A program made the position numbers and the translations under genes. The notes under the pieces were generated by a model that saw nothing but the letters and a program-made list of their open reading frames with translations, made no database searches and was not told the origin of the DNA. From Paenibacillus arenilitoris (GTDB taxonomy: Bacteria > Bacillota > Bacilli > Paenibacillales > Paenibacillaceae), in assembly GCF_014705655.1 (NCBI RefSeq), contig NZ_JACXIY010000028.1:1-64000 (forward strand): a stretch of DNA of 64,000 bases. The letters run 5' to 3'. Below, in pieces: positions 1 through 9,690 of this stretch. How positions within the stretch are numbered: position 1 is the first letter of the stretch; every line of letters starts with the position of its first letter.

Positions 1-2319
1 CGATGCCGCCGCCGCGCCCTTGGCGGCGCTTTGCGCCGCCTGCGCGAGCGCGTCTGCCGCTCGCGCAACTGCGGCCGCGAGCCAGCCGGCCGCGACGCCT
101 TCGTCGGCCGAGGTCTCATCGGCCGATGCCGCATCAGCGCCGCCCGCCGGAGGGGCGGACGCGACGCTGGCGACGCCGCCGAATCCCGGCGTCGGGTCGA
201 ACGGCACCCAGCCCGCGCCAGGGAAGTACACTTCTACCCAGGCATGCGCGTCCGAGCCGCGCACCGCGTAATCGACCAGCTTGGCGCCGCCATCGCTTGC
301 CCCGGCGGGCTCGCCGACCGGCGTGCCGGGCGTGAAGCCCTTCACCCACCGGGCGGGAATGCCCTGCGTCCGGAGCAGCACGACCATCGCCGACGAGAAG
401 TGGACGCAGTAGCCTTGCCGCTGCTCGAACAAGAAATAGTCGACGAAGTCGCTGCCCTTCGGCGGCACCGCGCTGTCCTCCAGCGTGTACGCATAGCTTC
501 GTTTCAAAAACTGTTCGATCGCCTTCACCTGATCGTACCGGTTCGTCACGCCGCCGCCCGCGACTTCCGACGCCAAGGCGGATACCCGCCCGGGCAGCGA
601 ATCCGGCAGCTGCAAATAAGGCTCAAGCTCCGCCCGCAGCTCGGCCGGCAGCTCCTGCCAAGCCGCCTCGGCGGAAATTAGGTTTTCCGGATTCCCCTCA
701 ACCGCATCGGCATCGATTAGGTTTTCCGGATTCCCCTCAACCGTATCGGCGACGGATGCGCCTTCAGGTCTTCCATCATCCACAGAGGCCGACTCGGTCT
801 CTTCCGGTTTCCCCTCTTCCGCATCCGTCTCCCACGGTCCGCCCCTATCCGCCGAAGCCGAATCCGGATCGGCCGATGTCGGCCGCGCGGCATCTTGATC
901 CGCCACGGCGTTGCCGCCCGCCGAATCCCGCTCCGCCAGCTTCCCGTTATCCGAGGTGCTGCCCAAGGCGCGCAGCTGCTCCGCGTCCGTCACCGCTAGC
1001 ACGCTCTCCACCGTATACCGCTCGATCTTCGCCGTCTCCGACTGCGCGAACAGAGCGCCCGACTCCTCGTCCGCAACGTAGCTGTTCAGCTTGCGCCTCG
1101 GGTCGGCCGCGATTAATTCGGACACTCGCCCGGACAGGCCGGAGCTGAATAACGGCATCGCCGCCGCAGGCTCCGCATAGACGACCGTTTGGCGGACAAC
1201 GGGGCCCGTCTGCAGCCGCTCCGCTCCGCTTCCCGTTTCGACGGAGGCCGTTCCTCCGGCGCCGCGAATCGGGCGCAGCACCGGGGCGCTCCATTCCCCG
1301 CTCCAGCCGCGCCCGTCGTACAGCCGCAGCGCTTCCCCGCGCCAATATGCCTTGACCGGCGAGCTTCCCGTGAAAATAACGCGGTCGTCCTTCCGGACCG
1401 GCGCGCCGAGCTCGCGGTCGTCAAAGCCGTAGCCGGTAAAAGCGCCGCCGAGCCTTTCCAGCGCCGGCTGCCCGCTGACCGTAATGGAGGAGCCGTCGCC
1501 TCCGCCGATCGAGTTGACGGCGTTCTCCAGCCGGTCGGTAAGCGAGCTCGCCCAACCGGCGGGCGGCATCTCCGCCTCCTTGCCGCTGGCGAACAGAAGG
1601 CCGCAGCCGACGATCGTAAGCGCGACGAAGCCCGCTCCCGTCAGCCAGCGCAAATCCAGCTTCGTGAGCTTCCCGGTCCCGCCCGCAACCATCCGCCTCA
1701 CTCTCGGCACGCAGACGACCGCGCCGAGCAGCAGCCCTTCCAGCACCGTCCGCAGCAAGCCGCCCATAATGTCGAAGCCAAGCCACACATGCAGCGCGAG
1801 CAAATACGCCGCCGTAAGGGCGGCAAGGCCGAGCGCCGTCTGGCGCATCCAGATGAGCGCCTGCAGCGCCGGCGCGAGCATCGCCCAGCCCACGAACAGC
1901 AGAATCGTTCGCAGCTCCCCGGACATCGCCCACAAGCCGTGCCGGAAGATCAGGCCGGCATGCTCCTTGATCATGCCGGGAAAACCGAGCAGCCACTCCA
2001 CGCTGTTCTGATTCGTTCCTTTATAAAGCCACATGAGGCTGAGCACGCATAAAACGACGTTGAAGGGCAGCGTGAACGCCATCGGCAATCGGAACAGCCC
2101 GAGCCCGAGCACGCAGCCGATCACGAGCAAGAGCGGCTCGGGATGATACGCGATTCCCCATTCCTTGGCGTTCGCCCAAGGGAGCAGCCACTCCGCCAAA
2201 AGCCCGAATAGCAGGGCGCTCGTCAAAAGCCGGTAAAGGAACGGCCCGTCTCCGCCATCGCCGCCGGTCGGCCTGGCATCGCGTCCCGTCTCCGTCCGGC
2301 CGCCGTTAGACATCGACAT
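1..2319 (-). CDS. TgpA-type transglutaminase-like membrane protein (3' end outside window)
   Basis: The reading frame is open from an ATG at 2319 to the window edge, so the C-terminus is missing. The N-terminal third is a string of hydrophobic membrane segments. A long extracellular part follows, with an acidic low-complexity stretch, and then a transglutaminase core. The core has the cysteine motif QGYCVHFSSAMVVLLR, the histidine motif DAHAWVEVYFPG and the aspartate in FDPTPGF, so the Cys-His-Asp triad is intact. It is followed by an Ala-rich stretch. The start overlaps the end of the DUF58 gene by 14 bases, so the two are probably translated together. MoxR, DUF58 and TgpA commonly form one operon; the biochemical role of the set is not firmly known, and a cell-envelope protein substrate is an inference. 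A 13-residue in-frame duplication lies in the linker (about 677-754). Confidence 0.9.
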   Translation of the reverse strand, partial: MSMSNGGRTETGRDARPTGGDGGDGPFLYRLLTSALLFGLLAEWLLPWANAKEWGIAYHPEPLLLVIGCVLGLGLFRLPMAFTLPFNVVLCVLSLMWLYKGTNQNSVEWLLGFPGMIKEHAGLIFRHGLWAMSGELRTILLFVGWAMLAPALQALIWMRQTALGLAALTAAYLLALHVWLGFDIMGGLLRTVLEGLLLGAVVCVPRVRRMVAGGTGKLTKLDLRWLTGAGFVALTIVGCGLLFASGKEAEMPPAGWASSLTDRLENAVNSIGGGDGSSITVSGQPALERLGGAFTGYGFDDRELGAPVRKDDRVIFTGSSPVKAYWRGEALRLYDGRGWSGEWSAPVLRPIRGAGGTASVETGSGAERLQTGPVVRQTVVYAEPAAAMPLFSSGLSGRVSELIAADPRRKLNSYVADEESGALFAQSETAKIERYTVESVLAVTDAEQLRALGSTSDNGKLAERDSAGGNAVADQDAARPTSADPDSASADRGGPWETDAEEGKPEETESASVDDGRPEGASVADTVEGNPENLIDADAVEGNPENLISAEAAWQELPAELRAELEPYLQLPDSLPGRVSALASEVAGGGVTNRYDQVKAIEQFLKRSYAYTLEDSAVPPKGSDFVDYFLFEQRQGYCVHFSSAMVVLLRTQGIPARWVKGFTPGTPVGEPAGASDGGAKLVDYAVRGSDAHAWVEVYFPGAGWVPFDPTPGFGGVASVASAPPAGGADAASADETSADEGVAAGWLAAAVARAADALAQAAQSAAKGAAAAS

Positions 2320-3784
2320 GAGCTTCGCCCCCTTCCCCGGAAGCGTACGGCAGCTCGCCCATGGCGTCCGGCACGTTCAGCCAGGTGACCTTCACGCCGC
2401 CGCGCGCCAGCCATTGTTGCTGCTCGCGCATGGCGAAGGTCGGCGCATGATGGCGCGTCACGATAAAAAGCTCCATCCGGCAGCCCTGCTCCGCCGCGTA
2501 CCCGGCCAGCTCGCCCCAGCTTCTTCCGCCCTGCCAATCCGCGGTGAAGACGAGCACCGCGCCGCCGCGCGCCAGCGCCTTCTCCCCGCTCGCAAGCGAG
2601 CCGGCCAAAGAACGTTGGCCGTCCGCCCGCAGCAAAGCCATCTCGCGCAGCAGCTCCGCTTCGCCGTTCTGCCGGCTCCAATCCTTCACGTCAGAGCCCG
2701 CAGTCGCCGCGCCCTGCCCCGTCAACAGCGTGACGGCATTGCCGCTGGCGACTGCCTGCCGCACCGCCAGCGCCGCCCAGCCGACGCAGGCGTCGAACAA
2801 GAGGTCGTCCTTGTCGTAACCGGCCGCCGCCGTATCGATCGCGATATAGGTTTGGACGGGCCGCTCCTGCGGGAACAGCTTCGTCTGCAGGCCGCGTCCC
2901 TTCGCCGCGCTGCGCCAGTCCAAATGGCGAAGCGAATCGCCTTCCCGGTAAGGCCGGCTGTCCGGACCGATGCCGGCCGCGCGCACGGCGGCGTACACCT
3001 CCTCGCGGCCCATCTCCCCTCTCGGATCGATGGGCGCTCCGGCAAGCGTCCGCCTTGCTTCGCCTGCCGCCGCGATGCCGGCTTGCCCGGCGTCGTCCAG
3101 CCTCTCCTCGGCGGGAAGGCCGGGCAGCACGATAAACTCGGAAGCCGCCTCGATTTTTTTGTGAACCGCGGTGAGGCCGAGCCAATCCCCGACCGTGACG
3201 GATACGGGACCGTACGGATGCCGTCCCCGCCTTAATTTATGCAAAAAATAATGAACGCTGATCTCTTTCCGTCCAAGCGGCGCGACGACCGTCTGGTAAC
3301 CGATCGCCCGGCTCGAAGGGGAAGTCTCGTTCACCGCCGCATCCCGCACGGCGAACCAGACGAAAGGGACGAAATAGGAGCGTCCCACCGTTAAACGGAC
3401 CGCTTGCCTTCCTCCCTCCCGCACCTCTTGCTTCATAACCGTCCGTTCCGCCCTTAAGCCTGCGGCGGCCATAATCGGCGCCAAGCCGCTGACGATGATG
3501 ACGAGGCCAAGAACCGCAGCTAGAAACCATTCCGCTGCGCCGCCGCGCAGCACAATGGCCGCCAAGCTTCCGGCCCACCCGGCCGCGATGATCGTCCAAG
3601 CGAGCCATCTCGTCCGGTATTCGCCGCCTTCCGGCTCCCTCTTCAATGGTTCGGCTATGACGTCCTTTCGCACCGCCTCTTCCGGCTGCCGCCGCTCCGG
3701 CTCCGGAGCTCCCGCATGCCGAAACGCAGCTTCGCCGCCGAAGCCCTCCTGCCGCATCCGATCCTCCGTCGCGTGCGTATTCAT
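2306..3784 (-). CDS. DUF58 domain-containing membrane protein
   Basis: A 492-residue protein with two adjacent hydrophobic segments near the N-terminus, a beta-rich middle, and the diagnostic DUF58 motif PYREGDSLRHLDWRSAAKGR followed by a von Willebrand A-like fold. The start is taken as the ATG at 3784, which overlaps the TGA of the upstream moxR gene as ATGA; a longer frame reaching 4141 would run deep inside moxR and is not believable. The protein is the usual partner of MoxR ATPases and transglutaminase-like proteins, as here. The family is thought to work as a chaperone or assembly pair at the membrane, but the client is unknown. Confidence 0.93.
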   Translation of the reverse strand: MNTHATEDRMRQEGFGGEAAFRHAGAPEPERRQPEEAVRKDVIAEPLKREPEGGEYRTRWLAWTIIAAGWAGSLAAIVLRGGAAEWFLAAVLGLVIIVSGLAPIMAAAGLRAERTVMKQEVREGGRQAVRLTVGRSYFVPFVWFAVRDAAVNETSPSSRAIGYQTVVAPLGRKEISVHYFLHKLRRGRHPYGPVSVTVGDWLGLTAVHKKIEAASEFIVLPGLPAEERLDDAGQAGIAAAGEARRTLAGAPIDPRGEMGREEVYAAVRAAGIGPDSRPYREGDSLRHLDWRSAAKGRGLQTKLFPQERPVQTYIAIDTAAAGYDKDDLLFDACVGWAALAVRQAVASGNAVTLLTGQGAATAGSDVKDWSRQNGEAELLREMALLRADGQRSLAGSLASGEKALARGGAVLVFTADWQGGRSWGELAGYAAEQGCRMELFIVTRHHAPTFAMREQQQWLARGGVKVTWLNVPDAMGELPYASGEGGEAHVDV

Positions 3785-4812
3785 CGGCGTCTCCCGCCTC
3801 CGTGGCCGATGCCCGCCGCGGCCGGCAGCGGGCATTCGCGGACCGCGCGCCGAATGACGGCCGCCGCGCTTGCGCCGGATGCCGCCGCTCCGTGCCGCAG
3901 CGACAAGCGATGCGGCAGCACGGCGTCGGCCGTTGCCAGCAAGTCGTCGGGCACCGCGTAACCCCGGCCTTCCATGTAGGCGATCGCCTGCGAGGCGCGC
4001 AGCCAGTCGCGCAGGGCGCGCGGGCTTAAGCCGAGCGCGACCTCCGGCGAGCGGCGCGTCGCGTCCGCCACCTGCACCATATAATCGAGGAGCGCCGGGT
4101 GCATATGCGTCTGACGGGCCTCCGCCTGCATCTGGAGCCACTCCTCGGTCGCGATGACCGGGCGCAGCCGCTCCGGCTCGACCCGGCTTCCGCCCGCGTA
4201 TTGCTCGAGCATCCGCTTCTCCTCCGCGGAGCCGGGATAGCCGATCGTAAGCCGCATCATGAACCGGTCCAATTGCGCCTCCGGCAGCGTGTTCGTCCCT
4301 TCGAAGCTGAGCGGATTTTGCGTGGCGATCAGCATGAACGGAACGGGCAGCCGGCGGGTTTTGCCCTCCACCGTAACGCGCCGCTCCTCCATCGCCTCGA
4401 GCAGCGCGGACTGCGTGCGCGGCGACGTCCGGTTGATTTCGTCCGCCAGGACGACGTTGCCCATGATCGGCCCCGGGCGATAGACAAGCTCGCCCGTGCG
4501 CGCATCGAGCACGACGCCCCCGACCACGTCGGCCGGCAGCATGTCGGAGGTAAATTGGATCCGTTTGAAATCGCCGCCGACCGCTCGCGCGAACGCCTGC
4601 GCCAGCAGCGTCTTGCCGACGCCCGGCACGTCCTCCAGCAGCACGTGGCCGCCGGCGAGCAGCGCGGTTAATGTATGTTTAATGACTTCCTGTTTGCCTA
4701 GCAATACGCCCTCTACTTTGACTAGCAGCCGGTGCAGCAGCACCTGCGGCGCCTCCGGCCAATGGCGAAAGCGGTCCTCTTTCGGTTCCTCGGAAAATTG
4801 GGGAGATAGCAT
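3781..4812 (-). CDS. MoxR-family AAA+ ATPase
   Basis: A 343-residue AAA+ protein. The Walker A is EDVPGVGKTLLAQAFARA, the Walker B and following helix are VVLADEINRTSPRTQSALLE, and the sensor region reads LIATQNPLSFEGT, all typical of MoxR. The C-terminal lid domain contains LGLSPRALRDWLRASQAIA. AGGAGG lies nine bases before the ATG at 4812. It is first in the operon with the DUF58 and transglutaminase genes downstream, and its stop codon overlaps the DUF58 start. The likely role is ATP-driven remodelling of a membrane or secreted client together with the DUF58 protein; this is inferred from family and context. Confidence 0.95.
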   Translation of the reverse strand: MLSPQFSEEPKEDRFRHWPEAPQVLLHRLLVKVEGVLLGKQEVIKHTLTALLAGGHVLLEDVPGVGKTLLAQAFARAVGGDFKRIQFTSDMLPADVVGGVVLDARTGELVYRPGPIMGNVVLADEINRTSPRTQSALLEAMEERRVTVEGKTRRLPVPFMLIATQNPLSFEGTNTLPEAQLDRFMMRLTIGYPGSAEEKRMLEQYAGGSRVEPERLRPVIATEEWLQMQAEARQTHMHPALLDYMVQVADATRRSPEVALGLSPRALRDWLRASQAIAYMEGRGYAVPDDLLATADAVLPHRLSLRHGAAASGASAAAVIRRAVRECPLPAAAGIGHGGGRRR

Positions 4813-4900
4813 ATCAACGTTCGCCTCCTGAAAAATAAATCTATCTACTTTTCAGTTTCCCCAGCTTCCACTCTCTTTAGACCTGCTAGAGCGCCCTCTA

Positions 4901-6211
4901 TTATTCCGTCAACCATACTTCGCGCCGCTCGTCGTCATAGACGAAGCTGGCAATGCCGACGCCGAATTTTTGCAGCGTCGAGCGCACGGGAACCGCGATC
5001 CGCTCCTCCTGCACCGCTTCGGCATCTCCGGCGGGATTGCACATCCAGATGACGTGCACATTGTCCTTGCTCGCCTCGACCACGCCGTTCTCCAAATCCA
5101 GCACCGTGCTGCCGCCGATAAAATCCATCAGCTTCGTCAACGACAGTTCAATCGAGCCCTTGCGCATCCCGTACTCCTCCGGCGTCAGCTCCAGCTTCTC
5201 CTCGCCCCGATGCACAATGAGCACAGGCTCCTTCATCGCCTCCTGCTCCTGCCGCGCCTCGCGTCCGAGCGCTTCCGAGAATTGCGCCAGCTTCTTCGCC
5301 TCCGCCTGCGTCACCTTGGCCCGGCTCCACTTCGCCTTGCTTGCGAGCGCAAAACGAATCGGCTCCGTCTCCTCCGTAATCGGCGCGAACGAATACCCTT
5401 TCTCCTTGTAGTAGGCGATGATTTCCGGCAAAGCCTTGACCGACTCCTCATGGCCCGCGCTGTCATGCAGCAGCACGACGAGCTTATCCGCCAGCTTGGA
5501 GCCTCTGATCGCGGCGAGGATCTCGTCGCTCGGCACGCCGAGCCGCTTCGAATCGCCGCTGTCCACGTTCCAGTCATGCACCCGGTAGCCGGCCGCCTCC
5601 ATCGCCTCGAAATAGCCTTTGTCAAAATTGCCGTACGTCCCGCCCGGCGCGCGGAACAGCGTCGACCGAACGCCGGTCGTTTTATAGATCAGCTCGTCGG
5701 TCTTCGTCACCTGGCTTGCGAATTCCGCAAAGCTGCCGTATAAGCTGTCATATCTATGATTAAACGTATGATTGCCGATCGAATGGCCTTCCTTCGCGAT
5801 CCGCTTCGCCAGGGACGGGTGCTGCTTCACATGCTCGCCCAGCACGAAAAACGTCGCCTTCACGCCCGCTTCCCGCAAAATCGCCAGCACCTGCTCCGTG
5901 TTGCGGCTCGGCCCGTCGTCAAAGGTCAAATAGACGATTTTCCCGCTTGCCGCTTGCTTGTCCGCCTGCTCGCCCGTCTCTTGCGCAGCGGGCTCTACGA
6001 GCAGCGGCAGCTCTTCATAATAAGTCACCGTCGCGGGCTTCGCCGCGCCTTGACCTTCCACCGCCACAGCCTTCGCCGCCGCCAGTACTTGCACGGCCGC
6101 CGACTCCATCGCCGCTTCCCCTCTATACACCGCCAAGCCCCCCAGCTCGAACAACCCAAACCACGCCGCCATCACGCAAATCGCTGCCTGTACCAATCGC
6201 CGCATCCCCAT
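4901..6211 (-). CDS. NodB-type polysaccharide deacetylase, exported
   Basis: A 436-residue protein beginning with a hydrophobic segment (residues about 5-35) that anchors or exports it. The NodB domain covers roughly residues 90-275. Motif 1 is YLTFDDGPS, motif 2 with the two metal histidines is HSIGNHTFNH, motif 3 is FRAPGGTYG, and motif 5 is VVLLHDSAGH. It should remove acetyl groups from N-acetylated glycans such as peptidoglycan or a related wall polymer. The C-terminal 150 residues look like a copper-amine-oxidase-like domain of the kind often attached to secreted Bacilli proteins (low certainty). ATG at 6211; a second in-frame ATG lies at 6205. It is the only gene between the moxR operon and the divergent protease gene, so it is probably transcribed alone. 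Confidence 0.92.
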   Translation of the reverse strand: MGMRRLVQAAICVMAAWFGLFELGGLAVYRGEAAMESAAVQVLAAAKAVAVEGQGAAKPATVTYYEELPLLVEPAAQETGEQADKQAASGKIVYLTFDDGPSRNTEQVLAILREAGVKATFFVLGEHVKQHPSLAKRIAKEGHSIGNHTFNHRYDSLYGSFAEFASQVTKTDELIYKTTGVRSTLFRAPGGTYGNFDKGYFEAMEAAGYRVHDWNVDSGDSKRLGVPSDEILAAIRGSKLADKLVVLLHDSAGHEESVKALPEIIAYYKEKGYSFAPITEETEPIRFALASKAKWSRAKVTQAEAKKLAQFSEALGREARQEQEAMKEPVLIVHRGEEKLELTPEEYGMRKGSIELSLTKLMDFIGGSTVLDLENGVVEASKDNVHVIWMCNPAGDAEAVQEERIAVPVRSTLQKFGVGIASFVYDDERREVWLTE

Positions 6212-6637
6212 CTGCCACCCTTCTCCCAGCTATGAATAGAATCTCGTCCTGGTAGATTATATGAGCGCCATTTCTACGAAATGACTGAGCCGGCTAGTTC
6301 TCGTTCCCGGTGCGCTAATAGAGTGTTGAGCTTTCCGCGGCGGCAGGCGTTTACGATGAGGAAGACTCACTATTTAATACCCTGAACCTTACGAATTGAC
6401 GCAAATTTCCCGTCCCCCGCCGCAGGGTATCTCTCGTCTGTCAAATCCTACTTTAAATCTTCATAGGAAAATCTACTTATTTTTTAAGTTTACAGAAAAT
6501 TCAACAAAAAATTTAAATTTCATCCTTTAAACTAACGGCGTGACAAACCGACCGCGCGAAGGAGGTGGATTCGGACCGGATAAGAAAAGGTCGAACGGTG
6601 TTGCCTGTTTTTCAAAAAACGATATCGGAGGGAGATT
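6212..6637. other. Gene-free stretch between deacetylase and protease
   Basis: Divergent intergenic region of about 425 bases. The right half is AT-rich and should hold the protease promoter, although no clear -35/-10 pair stands out. At 6356-6370 is ATGAGGAAGACTCAC, a member of a short repeat family that recurs downstream of the protease. At 6560-6568 there is a ribosome-binding-like AAGGAGGTG that does not serve a recognisable gene. Confidence 0.6.
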
Positions 6638-9625
6638 ATGCACCGAACCAGTTTTCGAAAAAGATGGTTAACCCTTTCCATTCTTTTGGCTTTCGCAGTT
6701 TCGCTCGCCTCCCCTGCGGCAGGATCGGCAGCCGAAGCGAAACGCCTTCACTCTTCCCTGGATGCGGACCAATTCACGCCGCCTTCGGCAAAAATAGCCT
6801 CGACGTTCGATCATTCCTTGAAACGGGAAGCGCTGAAGCAAGGAGCCGTCAGCTCGAACCATTCCCTTTTAAGCAAAATCATCGAACCTCGAAATTTCGT
6901 CCCGGCTTCGGACAGCCCGGAGCCCGTCGACGTCATTGTCGAGCTGAAGACGGACCCCGTATCCGTCCATCGCACAAAAACGAAGAAAGGCCTTATGAAG
7001 TCCGATGATTTGCATCAAAGCGAGCTATCGGCCGAACAAACCGCATTCGAGGCGTCTTTGGCCAAATTAAGCGCCAAACCGAAAAGACAATATAAGCAAG
7101 TCTTTAACGGCTACTCCTTAACGATTCCAGGCAATCAAGTCGAGGGCTTGTTATTGCTGCCGGGCGTGAAAGCCGTCTACCCCGATCTGGAATTAAAAGT
7201 GTCGCCCATCGACAGCTTCACGCCGAATATGGATGAAAGCGCCCCTTTTATGGGAGCCGGCTACTTGTGGGATCTTGGGTTCGACGGAACCGGCATCAAG
7301 GTCGGCGTATTGGATACCGGCATTGATTACCGTCATCCAAGCTTGGCCCCGGCCTATAAAGGGGGATACGACTTTGTCGACGACGATGCCGACCCGATGG
7401 AGACGCCTCCCGATCCGAACGATCCGGAAGCGGCTACCGATCACGGTACCCATGTCTCGGGAACGATTGCCGGCCGCGGCGATCCGCTTAATCCCGATAG
7501 CGGCACCGGCTGGGTACGCGGCGTTGCCTATGGCTCCGATCTATATGCCTACCGCGTTCTGGGACCCGGCGGCACCGGCTCGACGGAGGATGTGCTAGCG
7601 GCCATCGAACGGTCGGTTCTCGACGATATGGATATCATCAACTTATCGTTAGGGAGCAGCGTGAACGATCAATATGACGCAACCGCTATCGCGCTGAACA
7701 ACGCGATGCTGGACGGGGTCGTCGCCGTAACCGCGAACGGGAACGACGGCCCCGACGACTATACGGTCGGTTCTCCGGGAACGGCGGACATAGCGATTTC
7801 GGTCGGCGCTTCCTCGCCGCCGCTTAACATCCCTACGATTCAAGCAGACGGTATCGATAAGGCTTACGCGAGCATGATGGCCTATTCCCCGGAATTAGGG
7901 GATTTGCAAGGCCAGCCTTTGGAGCTAGTCGATGCGGGACTCGGCACTGCCGCGGATTTCGAAGGAAAAGATTTGAGCGGGAAGGCGGCGTTAATCGCCC
8001 GCGGTTCGATTTCTTTTACCGAAAAATCATTAAACGCGCAAGCAGCCGGAGCCGCCGCGGCCGTTATCTACAACAATGAACCCGGAAACTTCGGCGGTAC
8101 GCTGGGCTCGGAAGGCGACTATATCCCTACGATGAGCCTTTCGCAAGAAGTCGGCTTGGCCCTCAAAGCGCAGGCCGATGCGAACGAGTCGTACCTCGTT
8201 ACGTTCGGGATCGAGCTGGAGCAGGACTTCATCGGCGAATTCAGTTCGATTGGTCCCACCTTGCCCGGACTGACGATCAAGCCGGATCTTTCGGCGCCGG
8301 GCGTGGCGATCCGCTCCTCCGTTCCCGCTTTTGACGGAAATTACGAGAATGCCTACGCCGATTTGCAAGGAACGAGCATGGCCAGCCCTCATATCGCCGG
8401 AGCCGCCGCGCTGTTATTGCAGAAATACGGCACGATGGAACCGTTCGAGGTGAAGTCCTTGCTGATGAACAACGCATTCGAATTGGCCGACCGCGAAGGC
8501 CAGCGGTATTCGTCCATGGCGCAAGGAGCAGGCCGGGCGGACCTCGGGCCGACGATTGAAGCGAAGGCTGTAGCCATGGTCGAACAAGCAACGAGCGCGG
8601 TACCGGGCGGCGAGAGCATGCCGTATTTGACCGGCAGCATCTCCTTCGGACAGAAGGAGGCCGGGGCGGCCGACAAGAGAACTGTTACCTTAAAAGATAT
8701 TGCAGGGACCGCTTCCGCCTATTCGATCGCCACGGTATGGCACGGCGAAGCCGCCGGCACCCTCACCACCAGCAAAACGAACGTAGCCGTAAGCGCGGGA
8801 GGCTCCGCACTTTTCGATATTGCGCTGCAAGTGGATCCCTATGCGGCCGACGGCCGTTACGAGGGGAAAGTCATTTTGGCCGAAGGAGGCGGGCATACCC
8901 TGCACCTTCCATTCGTAGTCTACGTCGGCGATGTCGATATCCCGGATGCGATATCCCATGTAGCCTTGGAACCGCCCATCTTCTCTCCGAATGGCGACGG
9001 CGTAACGGATACGGCCAATATTGCCTTTAACGTGAATTTGGCTTCTCCGTATTTCTCTCTGGATGTGTACGATGCCGTTACCGCGGAGTGGAAAGGAACC
9101 ATTCTGGAGACTGCGGACGGCATCGCCCCCGGCAGCTATATCATTGAAGGCTGGGATGGCCAGGTAACGAATCCGTCGGGTTCGGCCCCGTTAGAGGAAG
9201 GCTTATACGTCATCCTCCCATGGGCCGGCAATGATGCGGCATCCGCCGCGCCGCTCGAGGCACAGGCATCGCCATTTGTCATCGACGTGAGTCCGCCGGT
9301 CTCGGCACTCGATAAGCCTGCTTATACAGTCCAGAAAGGCATGGCGACCATTACCGGGCAAATCAAAAGCGATTATATGATTGACCTGTTCGGCGATTAT
9401 TCGGCTGTTGGCGTTGCCGCACTATACAAGAATAAAGGCTGGGTGCAAGCCGATGGCGTGATCGCGCCGGACGGCAGCTTCAGCATCCAGGTCCCGTATA
9501 AGCCAGGACTTAAGCCGGTCGAAGTCTACGTCTACGATCTAGCCGGCAACGGCACGCTGGAACCGGCCCATACCGTGAAAATTAAAAAAGGGAAGCCTAA
9601 CAAGCCGAAAGGCGAGCTTGAGTGA
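6638..9625 (+). CDS. Secreted subtilisin-like (S8) serine protease with PA domain
   Basis: A 995-residue protein with a signal peptide (residues 1 to about 32, ending near SAAEA), a propeptide of the I9-inhibitor type, and an S8 catalytic domain. The Asp is in GVLDTGIDYRHP (D225), the His in DHGTHVSGTIAG (H269) and the Ser in GTSMASPHIAGAAALL (S580). A protease-associated (PA) domain is inserted between His and Ser at roughly 400-510, as in lactocepin-type subtilases. The C-terminal 340 residues are beta-rich, with the motif PPIFSPNGDGVTDT typical of FlgD/Ig-like modules of secreted proteins. It ends in a lysine-rich tail. GGAGGGAG lies just before the ATG. It is transcribed alone and followed by a terminator. 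The role is degradation of extracellular protein. Confidence 0.95.
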   Translation: MHRTSFRKRWLTLSILLAFAVSLASPAAGSAAEAKRLHSSLDADQFTPPSAKIASTFDHSLKREALKQGAVSSNHSLLSKIIEPRNFVPASDSPEPVDVIVELKTDPVSVHRTKTKKGLMKSDDLHQSELSAEQTAFEASLAKLSAKPKRQYKQVFNGYSLTIPGNQVEGLLLLPGVKAVYPDLELKVSPIDSFTPNMDESAPFMGAGYLWDLGFDGTGIKVGVLDTGIDYRHPSLAPAYKGGYDFVDDDADPMETPPDPNDPEAATDHGTHVSGTIAGRGDPLNPDSGTGWVRGVAYGSDLYAYRVLGPGGTGSTEDVLAAIERSVLDDMDIINLSLGSSVNDQYDATAIALNNAMLDGVVAVTANGNDGPDDYTVGSPGTADIAISVGASSPPLNIPTIQADGIDKAYASMMAYSPELGDLQGQPLELVDAGLGTAADFEGKDLSGKAALIARGSISFTEKSLNAQAAGAAAAVIYNNEPGNFGGTLGSEGDYIPTMSLSQEVGLALKAQADANESYLVTFGIELEQDFIGEFSSIGPTLPGLTIKPDLSAPGVAIRSSVPAFDGNYENAYADLQGTSMASPHIAGAAALLLQKYGTMEPFEVKSLLMNNAFELADREGQRYSSMAQGAGRADLGPTIEAKAVAMVEQATSAVPGGESMPYLTGSISFGQKEAGAADKRTVTLKDIAGTASAYSIATVWHGEAAGTLTTSKTNVAVSAGGSALFDIALQVDPYAADGRYEGKVILAEGGGHTLHLPFVVYVGDVDIPDAISHVALEPPIFSPNGDGVTDTANIAFNVNLASPYFSLDVYDAVTAEWKGTILETADGIAPGSYIIEGWDGQVTNPSGSAPLEEGLYVILPWAGNDAASAAPLEAQASPFVIDVSPPVSALDKPAYTVQKGMATITGQIKSDYMIDLFGDYSAVGVAALYKNKGWVQADGVIAPDGSFSIQVPYKPGLKPVEVYVYDLAGNGTLEPAHTVKIKKGKPNKPKGELE

Positions 9626-9656
9626 AGAAGCGGAAGTGTGTTCGCCGTTATTAACG

Positions 9657-9690
9657 AAAGAGAGTCCCTTTGCGGGGCTCTCTTTCTGTC
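9657..9690 (+). terminator. Intrinsic terminator after the S8 protease
   Basis: AAAGAGAGTCCC, a short loop and GGGGCTCTCTTT form a stem with one G-T pair. It lies 30 bases past the protease stop codon and ends in a short T tract. Confidence 0.8.

Noticed and set aside
6565..7008. A 147-codon frame with an AAGGAGG-like site overlapping the start of the S8 protease
   Set aside because: It overlaps the protease signal peptide and propeptide in another phase and has no recognisable content.
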